From: Deltaproteobacteria bacterium
Lineage (GTDB): Bacteria > Desulfobacterota > Desulfobacteria > Desulfobacterales > C00003060
Length of the DNA stretch: 11,105 nt
Direction of reading: 5' to 3'
NCBI GenBank assembly: GCA_019309815.1
Contig: JAFDFO010000111.1
Span: forward strand, 1 to 11,105
Made by a program: the position numbers and the translations under genes. Below, in pieces: positions 6,232 to 11,105 of this stretch (positions are counted from its first letter, which is position 1; each line of letters begins with the position of its first letter). Below the pieces are notes generated by a model. The model searched no databases and was not told where the DNA came from. It worked only from the letters and a program-made list of their open reading frames with translations.

Positions 6232-8251
6232 GTCAGGGTCCCTTCATTATGTGGACGGAGAAAACGGCGATGACGTGAGCAATTCACCGTACTCGTCGCA
6301 ACAATCCCCCGCAGCGACTATCCAGGCTGCCATAGCCTCTTGCCAGGCACTTGGTGGGGGGGTCGTCTATGTAAGAAAAACAGCCGCTCAATATACGGGC
6401 GACTCCTTTACCGCCTTGACAATGGCCAGCAACGTGAATGTGAGAGGAAGAAATGAGGACTGGGATGAGCCAACGGCTCCTGATTACTCTGATTGCCCGA
6501 TTATTTACGGTGATGGGGTTCCTGCTGTTACGTTTCAAGGCGTCAGTAACTGTACCCTGGATGGATTTGTTCTCACGAGCAACGTCTTCATGGGCGGGGT
6601 GATCTCAGTCAATGGCCAGACCGGTGAAGTGGCTAACGCCATCATCAGAGACTGCCAGGTCGGCGGCTCAAGTGGTTCGATGTGGTCAGGTATTAGTTTC
6701 TATGGGACTGTCGGTATCACCATTGAAGGCTGTGATATTGGTCCTGGTCAAAGGGCAGGTATCGGCGGAGCGCTTGCGAATCAAATAAGCCCTGCTTCCT
6801 CCCCCATTATTATCAGGAGGAATATTATACATGGTTGGGCGGTCGGCATAAGATTGTACGGGGGAAACGTGGGAGGCTTTGATATAACCATCGGCGGGAG
6901 CGGCATGGACGGGAATCAGATCTACACGAGCGATGGCGGGAATACAGGTGGAACAGGCGTATACTTGCAAGACCTGGGGACCGGATGCAGCGTGGTCGTT
7001 GATAATAATAACATATTCGACAACGGCCGATGGAGCTTTTCTGCCCCAAACGGGTTCGTAGGTGCCGGCATACTGGTCAGCGGTGCTGACTTAGTAACGA
7101 TTAAACGCAACAAAATCCGTGATAATTATGCGGCGGGCATCGCTATTTCGTATCCATCAGCTGTGAATGTGGGCGCCGGAGCAGATGTTGTTGACACCCT
7201 GGAAAACATACAGAACCTTTACGGCAATGATATCTATGGCAGCTATGGCGGCGCTGGTGTGGTTCTTGGTACTTACGACAACCCCCCGGCATTGTCTGGA
7301 ACCTATGTCATTCGAGGAAATCACATTTACAATAACCGAGCTGGAATCACCTTGAGGTCAGCTGTTAGCGGAGACGTGTTAATCAGACAAAATGAGATCA
7401 ACAATAACACGTGGGGAGGGGTCGGCATCCAAGACACTTGTGACAACGCCGAGATTATCGAAAACAACATCCGCGACAACTGCCGCGGTGGAATCCACAC
7501 CGGGGATGACCTGGGGACCTTCAACGGCTGGCCCACCTTGACCAACCTGACCATTAGACAGAACAAAGTCCATCATAATGGGACTGGCAGCTACGGCGGC
7601 GGCATTGACGTGAGGCACGCCACGGCAACCATCGAAAACAATCTTGTTTACGAGAACCACTTTGGAGGCATCCGGTTTGGAGGCTACACGACTGAAATCA
7701 GGAGCAATACAGTCATTAACAATGGGGACGTTGCAAGTGACAGAGGAGGAGGCATCATCTTTGACGACCTTGACGGTGCTTTCAATGACCCACCCTCAGG
7801 TGTTCCCTCAGCCCCGCTTCCCATAAAAAACAACATTTCTGCCTACAATGTGAGGGCGGGCATTAGGGCCTGTTTCTATACCACAGATCTATATCGCAAT
7901 TACAATCTGCTTTATTCGAACAGCCAGGACTTCCTGGCAAATTGGTGCGGTACTTGTGCTTCGCCTGACTGCACTACAGGTGGCAGGAGGGGGCCAAGGA
8001 CCTGTATAGGAGCCCAGCTGGGGAGAGGGTGCCATACGGATACACCATTCTGCTGCACATCAATTAGCGCTTCAGGAGCACTTCCCGGGGAAACGCTCAT
8101 CTTTGCAGACCCTCTATTTGAAGATATGAATAACGACAACTATCATTTGGCAGTTGGTTCGCCGGCAATCGGTGCTGGAGAACTTGGAACGGATATCGGT
8201 GCTTACGGTGGAGACTATCCTATATATGATGCAGAGATCCCTGGACCCTAA
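5444..8251 (+). CDS. Giant repeat protein, third segment (WTG repeats 4 end-6 and right-handed beta-helix)
   Basis: This has the same frame as the previous segment. Homology resumes directly after the TAA (5405: TFNFADPWVPATG...), before the first usable start codon, GTG at 5444. That GTG has no Shine-Dalgarno sequence and lies inside a repeat, so it is only a formal start. The segment carries the tail of WTG repeat 4, repeats 5 (5477-5848) and 6 (5849-6231), and then about 670 residues of right-handed parallel beta-helix. The helix opens with HYVDGENGDD and a TIQAAIASC stretch, typical of pectate-lyase-like/NosD-like folds. It ends with the usual YHLAVGSPAIGAGE...DIGAYGG closure and TAA at 8249-8251. 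Beta-helices of this type bind or cleave polysaccharide. No catalytic residues were identified, so an enzymatic function is not claimed. Confidence 0.75.
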   Translation: MPTGDHTLTVLPNNAPVLYWTGDDGYTDDGVEPDSGASGATREFRVKYTDADSNFPTIKQVWIDLDDSGTYQEEEKFNMTWILDSGSDYTVGVNYTTSVIIYYAGDGTLNYTFYFHDGADPAVGVPAGDNTLVVDPNTPPTLTWTGDPGFGSDGIDPDSGATGTRFEFRVEYTDGDGFPPTVSQVWVDLNDNGTYESAEKLDMTGVDPNDTNFQDGKDYVYARNLDYGGDGTRKYRFYFYDGADAASGDPALDDSWYFVVTSPSGSLHYVDGENGDDVSNSPYSSQQSPAATIQAAIASCQALGGGVVYVRKTAAQYTGDSFTALTMASNVNVRGRNEDWDEPTAPDYSDCPIIYGDGVPAVTFQGVSNCTLDGFVLTSNVFMGGVISVNGQTGEVANAIIRDCQVGGSSGSMWSGISFYGTVGITIEGCDIGPGQRAGIGGALANQISPASSPIIIRRNIIHGWAVGIRLYGGNVGGFDITIGGSGMDGNQIYTSDGGNTGGTGVYLQDLGTGCSVVVDNNNIFDNGRWSFSAPNGFVGAGILVSGADLVTIKRNKIRDNYAAGIAISYPSAVNVGAGADVVDTLENIQNLYGNDIYGSYGGAGVVLGTYDNPPALSGTYVIRGNHIYNNRAGITLRSAVSGDVLIRQNEINNNTWGGVGIQDTCDNAEIIENNIRDNCRGGIHTGDDLGTFNGWPTLTNLTIRQNKVHHNGTGSYGGGIDVRHATATIENNLVYENHFGGIRFGGYTTEIRSNTVINNGDVASDRGGGIIFDDLDGAFNDPPSGVPSAPLPIKNNISAYNVRAGIRACFYTTDLYRNYNLLYSNSQDFLANWCGTCASPDCTTGGRRGPRTCIGAQLGRGCHTDTPFCCTSISASGALPGETLIFADPLFEDMNNDNYHLAVGSPAIGAGELGTDIGAYGGDYPIYDAEIPGP
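6242..8251 (+). other. Right-handed parallel beta-helix domain
   Basis: The N-terminal cap is LHYVDGENGDD then TIQAAIASCQALGGGVVYV, followed by many short turns of the I-NNxI-DN-xGGI type, for example VVDNNNIFDN, IKRNKIRDNYAAGIAIS, IRGNHIYNNRAGITL, IENNIRDNCRGGI, IRQNKVHHNG and IENNLVYENHFGGI. The closing element is YHLAVGSPAIGAGE with DIGAYGG. These are PbH1-type coils as in pectate lyase, NosD and polysaccharide-binding proteins. A Cys-rich insertion (about 7936-8070: WCGTCASPDC, CCTSIS) interrupts the coils near the C-terminal end. Confidence 0.8.
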
Positions 8252-8258
8252 AAGGAGG
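8252..8258 (+). promoter_or_regulatory. Strong ribosome binding site of the TolB-like gene
   Basis: The sequence AAGGAGG lies 9 bases before ATG at 8268 and immediately after the TAA (8249-8251) of the giant gene. It fixes the start at 8268 and not at the in-frame ATG at 8154, which lies inside the beta-helix. Location and spacing suggest translation coupled to, or in one transcript with, the upstream gene. Confidence 0.85.
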
Positions 8259-8267
8259 GGCCAGATC

Positions 8268-9638
8268 ATGAGATCAGCATTACTATTGCTAACCGCATTA
8301 TTGATTGTCCTGGCTGCAACAGTGGTTTCAGCTGACACCACGATAACACAAGTGACGGCTAATTCTATTGAAGACAGCCTCCCCCAGGTAAAGGGCAATC
8401 TTGTGGTCTGGCAGGGATATGATGGCAATGACTGGGAAGTCTTCTTGTACAATGTAGCAACCGGAACGACAATCCAGATTACTGACAATGACGAAGACGA
8501 CGTCTCGCCTCAAACCGACGGGCGCTATGTTGTTTGGCTGGGTTTCAATGATGGTGAATGGGACGTATTCTTCTGGGATGGCACCGAGGTCCGGTCCATT
8601 TCAGACGTAAGTGCTGAGGATATGGCACCACAAATTGCAGACGGGGTCATTGTCTGGACTTCCAAGCCGTTGGACGGTGGTTTTTTAGGGCCTGGCGAGA
8701 TCGTGCTGTATGAAGCTGCCAGCGGGACAAAACTGGAACTGTCTGCACAAGTTGATCCGGGTAATACCCTGGATGACAGGTTGCCGATAATAAACGACGG
8801 AGCCGTGGTATGGATTCAAACCGATGACACCGGGGGCACGACGGGATACATGTACAGGCTCGGCGATGGAACAATCATTATCAACCCTGATGACGTGAGG
8901 ACTAATAGCCGGAGCAGTGACGGGAACCTCAGGGTTCTCAGTCGACATGATCGGCTGGATGCCGAGATTTTTCTCTACAGTAGTTACTCAAAAAAATATT
9001 ATCAGATTACGCACAACAGCTCTCAGGACAGGTACCCCAGCATCAGCGGCAATCTTGTGACCTGGATGGCCGATGGGGAGATATTTCTTGCAGAGTGTGA
9101 ATACCTTACTCTCCTCAGACCTATAGATGGTGTTACCCTGTCTCCGGCGTCAAGCCCAACATTTGCTTGGGAAGCTATTGGCTATGACAATTCCAAGGTC
9201 GAGTTTTCCAAGTTTCCAGACTTCGCAACTGGCAGTGTGTTGACTTTACCTCCTGGAGAGCAGGGCTGGCTGGCTGGAACGTCTTTTGGACCAACAGAAG
9301 AGAATTGGAAGTCCATTGTAGACATGGTGGAGGGAGAAGGCACTGTCTACTGGAGAGTCATAGCAGCAGACAATGATGGCAATCGGGCCTTCAGCGAAAC
9401 GCGCCACTTTGTGATCGAGAGGACTGGGGGATCACCTCTTGGAACTGCCATCGTCGACATTGGGACGGACCCCTTGGTTGAGGGAGGTGGTAGCAACTGC
9501 TTCATTACCGCGGCTGCTGATGGGCAACCTGGTGGAAGTTCCGGTTGGACGTTTCCCCTGAGTCTGATACTCTCTTTAACATCAGTTTTGACACCTCTGG
9601 TCCTATCCGCGTGGAGGAAACTGCACCAGCATAGTTAG
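8268..9638 (+). CDS. Exported TolB-like beta-propeller protein with Ig/FN3-like domain and Cys-containing C-terminal sorting-type tail
   Basis: The protein has 456 residues. Residues 1-22 form a signal peptide (MRSALLLLTALLIVLAATVV, then SA before Asp23). Residues about 25-280 hold repeated strands of the TolB/PD40 type: LPQVKGNLVVWQGYDGN-WEVFLYN, SPQTDGRYVVWLGFNDGEWD, APQIADGVIVW, LPIINDGAVVWIQ and YPSISGNLVTW. An Ig/FN3-like domain follows (about 285-390: LLRPIDGVTLSPASSPTFAW to VYWRVIAADNDGN). The C-terminus has GGGSNCFITAAADG with Cys411, a Gly/Ser spacer, a membrane helix from W427 to W449 and a basic end RKLH. That tripartite layout is like CFI-box C-terminal sorting signals. It lies 16 bases after the giant gene and before a terminator, so it is the last gene of that operon. 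The propeller usually mediates protein binding. The specific function is unknown. Confidence 0.8.
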   Translation: MRSALLLLTALLIVLAATVVSADTTITQVTANSIEDSLPQVKGNLVVWQGYDGNDWEVFLYNVATGTTIQITDNDEDDVSPQTDGRYVVWLGFNDGEWDVFFWDGTEVRSISDVSAEDMAPQIADGVIVWTSKPLDGGFLGPGEIVLYEAASGTKLELSAQVDPGNTLDDRLPIINDGAVVWIQTDDTGGTTGYMYRLGDGTIIINPDDVRTNSRSSDGNLRVLSRHDRLDAEIFLYSSYSKKYYQITHNSSQDRYPSISGNLVTWMADGEIFLAECEYLTLLRPIDGVTLSPASSPTFAWEAIGYDNSKVEFSKFPDFATGSVLTLPPGEQGWLAGTSFGPTEENWKSIVDMVEGEGTVYWRVIAADNDGNRAFSETRHFVIERTGGSPLGTAIVDIGTDPLVEGGGSNCFITAAADGQPGGSSGWTFPLSLILSLTSVLTPLVLSAWRKLHQHS

Positions 9639-9661
9639 AGCAAATCACATTGAATGCGTTG

Positions 9662-9690
9662 AGGCGGGGCACATAAGAACCCCGCCTTTT
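9662..9690 (+). terminator. Rho-independent terminator of the surface-protein operon
   Basis: The stem AGGCGGGG (9662-9669) pairs with CCCCGCCT (9680-9687) around a 10-base loop, and the transcript continues with TTTT. It sits 23 bases after the TAG of the TolB-like gene. On the minus strand the same hairpin lies about 20 bases after the stop of nfo but has no T-run, so it acts mainly in the plus direction. The rest of the 72-base gap between the two convergent genes shows nothing else. Confidence 0.85.
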
Positions 9691-9710
9691 CATCCTTCCC
9701 TAAAGACAAC

Positions 9711-10592
9711 TCACCGAGTCACAAGTGAACGCAGCAGGTTCAGGTTCATGGGGTCGTAGTCAACTCTCCCCTTCCCCTTTGGAGTTTCCAGGATCTTCGG
9801 AACGGTCTTGAGCCTTCGATCATTCATGATGCATCGGAAGGCATCGATTCCAATTGCTCCCTTTCCGATATGCTCGTGCCGATCTCTCTTGCTCCCCAAT
9901 CCCTTCTTGGCATCGTTCAGATGAATTGCACACAGGCGGTCAAGGCCCACAACTTTGTCAAAGGCCCGCATGGTTTTTTGGTAGGCCTTCTTGGTGCTTA
10001 AGTCATATCCCGCCGCAAAGGTGTGGCACGTATCAAAACAGAAGCCGATCCGCCCTTTTGCCTCCACAAGCTCTGAGATCAGGGCCAGGTGCTCAAAGGT
10101 GTATCCGAGGTTCGACCCCTGGCCTGCTGTGGTTTCGAGGAGGAGTCGACAAGTAATCTTTGGGGTGGCGTCAAATGTTCTGTTTATTCCTAGGGCGACC
10201 CGGCGCAACCCCTTTTCTTCTCCTCTTCCCATGTGGGACCCCGGGTGCATGATAACATAGGGTATGCCTAACTGAGATGACCGCACAAGCTCCTGCTTCA
10301 AGGCCTTGATCGACCGATTGAATTTGCTCTTCTCAGGCGATCCCAGATTGATTAGATACGATGTATGCGAGCAGATGCTCTCTATTCCCGTTAGCTTTCG
10401 TGTTTCATTGAAGCGTTCGATCTCCTCGTCGGTCAGGGTTCTCTCCTTCCACTGATTTGAGTTCTTTGTAAATATCTGCAAGGCAGTACATCCGTATTTG
10501 GATGCTGTTAAAATAGCTTTATGCAGGCCACCTGCAATGGAGAAATGTGCGCCGAGAAGAATGTCTCGGAGATCTTTGGATTGTCTCTTCAT
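9711..10592 (-). CDS. nfo: Deoxyribonuclease IV (endonuclease IV, AP endonuclease)
   Basis: The 293-residue protein is a TIM-barrel AP endonuclease. It cleaves DNA 5' to abasic sites in base excision repair, using three zinc ions. The family's metal-binding residues are all visible: H76 (CSHTSYLINLGS), H116 (HPGSHMG), E153 (LETTAGQGSNLGY), D187 and H190 (FDTCHTFAAGYDL), H224 (IHLND), D237 and H239 (KRDRHEHIGKG) and E269 (LETPKG). Length is normal for the family (about 270-300). The ATG at 10592 is the only good start, since an in-frame stop lies 11 codons upstream. No clear Shine-Dalgarno sequence precedes it, and the first ~12 residues extend a little beyond the usual LGAHxS beginning. It converges on the TolB-like gene and diverges from the Smr-RsmG gene. 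It appears intact. Confidence 0.95.
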   Translation of the reverse strand: MKRQSKDLRDILLGAHFSIAGGLHKAILTASKYGCTALQIFTKNSNQWKERTLTDEEIERFNETRKLTGIESICSHTSYLINLGSPEKSKFNRSIKALKQELVRSSQLGIPYVIMHPGSHMGRGEEKGLRRVALGINRTFDATPKITCRLLLETTAGQGSNLGYTFEHLALISELVEAKGRIGFCFDTCHTFAAGYDLSTKKAYQKTMRAFDKVVGLDRLCAIHLNDAKKGLGSKRDRHEHIGKGAIGIDAFRCIMNDRRLKTVPKILETPKGKGRVDYDPMNLNLLRSLVTR

Positions 10593-10644
10593 TCTATGGA
10601 TGCAGAACTTGCGTTTTTGGCCAAATCAAGTATCCTCTCAACCT

Positions 10645-11105
10645 ATGCAGAAAGGCCCAGACATCACGGACGGCATGGAACCCATAACGGTTCCCATCGA
10701 AGATGTCCTGGACCTGCATACCTTTCTTCCCAAAGAGATACCCAGCCTTCTCAATGAGTACCTTAGCGCCTGCCGTCAGGCCGAAATCTATTCATTAAGA
10801 ATCATCCACGGCAAGGGAAAAGGCCAGCTAAAAGAGCGCGTCCAGGGATTACTTAAGAAGCATCCCATGGTCGCGTCTTTCTCAGACGCTCCATCTCGCG
10901 CAGGAGGCTGGGGCGCAACCATTGTTGAACTCAGAAGAGCAATCGATTTTGCGTCACCCGAATGGGCCCGTCTCCTTGACCAAGGCTCCAAAGCCATGAA
11001 CATGCCCCTTAACCATTCGCAAATAGACCAGTTTGCCATTCATGCAACAGAGCTCGTGGCGTGGAATCGATCAGTCAACCTGACAGCCATAATAGACCCC
11101 GTAGA
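10645..11105 (+). CDS. Smr-domain protein fused to the N-terminus of 16S rRNA methyltransferase RsmG (GidB); 3' partial
   Basis: One uninterrupted frame runs from ATG 10645 off the right edge (153 codons). Residues about 16-96 form an Smr domain: VLDLHTF with the DLH motif (23-25), IIHGKGKG (53-60) and GGWGATIVEL (87-96), close to short stand-alone Smr proteins of deltaproteobacteria. Without a stop the frame continues SPEWARLLDQ and then LVAWNRSVNLTAIIDPV (137-153), the characteristic beginning of RsmG, which methylates N7 of G527 in 16S rRNA with SAM. The SAM-binding part is beyond the window. The start is uncertain: in-frame ATGs occur at 10600, 10645 and 10675, and none has a ribosome binding site. 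MEPITVPIEDVLDLH from 10675 is also plausible. RsmG alone could begin at ATG 10996. It is divergent from nfo. Confidence 0.75.
   Translation, partial: MQKGPDITDGMEPITVPIEDVLDLHTFLPKEIPSLLNEYLSACRQAEIYSLRIIHGKGKGQLKERVQGLLKKHPMVASFSDAPSRAGGWGATIVELRRAIDFASPEWARLLDQGSKAMNMPLNHSQIDQFAIHATELVAWNRSVNLTAIIDPV

Larger units (their letters stand above)
1..8251 (+). pseudogene. Giant modular extracellular repeat protein gene, 5'-truncated by the window and broken by one frame change and one nonsense codon
   Basis: Three consecutive reading frames on the plus strand together encode one coherent domain series. Reading is in frame 3 to about 4199, then in frame 2 to 8251. The homology of propeller blade 7 crosses the frame change. 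The homology of WTG repeat copy 4 crosses the TAA at 5402-5404, with the same frame continuing on the other side. Neither downstream piece has a Shine-Dalgarno sequence, signal peptide or natural domain boundary at its beginning, so separate genes are unlikely. The product would be more than 2,750 residues, secreted and probably on the cell surface, built from carbohydrate-binding and repeat domains. No membrane anchor is visible at its C-terminus (ends EIPGP). The N-terminus, including any signal peptide, is outside the window. The alternative is an intact gene with two assembly or sequencing errors. Confidence 0.8.

Noticed and set aside
10609..10636. Possible promoter TTGCGT, 16 bases, TATCCT before the Smr-RsmG gene
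   Set aside because: Each box matches the consensus at only 4 of 6 positions, and the implied transcript start would fit only the 10675 translation start. It is too weak to list.

Overview
The window reads as bacterial chromosome of mid-range GC, most like a Desulfobacterota (deltaproteobacterial) genome. That placement is inference. It rests on the very large secreted repeat protein, a Cys-Phe-Ile C-terminal tail on its neighbour, and the style of the Smr-domain protein at the right edge. No mobile element, tRNA, rRNA or CRISPR array was found.

Positions 1-8251 hold one ancestral gene for a giant modular extracellular protein. Its start lies left of the window, so at least 2,750 codons are present. 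The domain order is: two diverged lectin/adhesin-like repeats; three fibronectin-III-like repeats, the third split by a DUF2341+LamG cassette; two copies of a ~124-residue 'WTG' repeat; a seven-bladed propeller; a Thr/Ser-rich linker; a PKD/REJ-like domain; four more WTG copies; and a right-handed parallel beta-helix. The frame is broken twice. One break is a shift near 4196-4200 that looks like a 25-nt deletion inside propeller blade 7. The other is an in-frame TAA at 5402-5404 where all five sister repeats carry Tyr. The gene therefore appears as three consecutive reading frames (to 4256, to 5404, to 8251). It is best read as one recently inactivated gene, or as one intact gene carrying sequence errors.

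Sixteen bases downstream, with a strong ribosome binding site, is a 456-residue exported protein. It has a signal peptide, a TolB-like propeller, an Ig/FN3-like domain, and a C-terminal Cys motif plus membrane helix plus basic end that looks like a sorting signal. A rho-independent terminator (9662-9690) closes this unit. The two proteins probably belong to one surface-protein operon.

The right end is housekeeping. Endonuclease IV (nfo) lies on the minus strand with all its metal ligands present. Divergent from it, running off the window, is a reading frame that joins an Smr domain to the start of an RsmG (GidB) 16S rRNA methyltransferase without an intervening stop. That fusion, the split FN3 domain and the two lesions in the giant gene are the observations most worth a second look.
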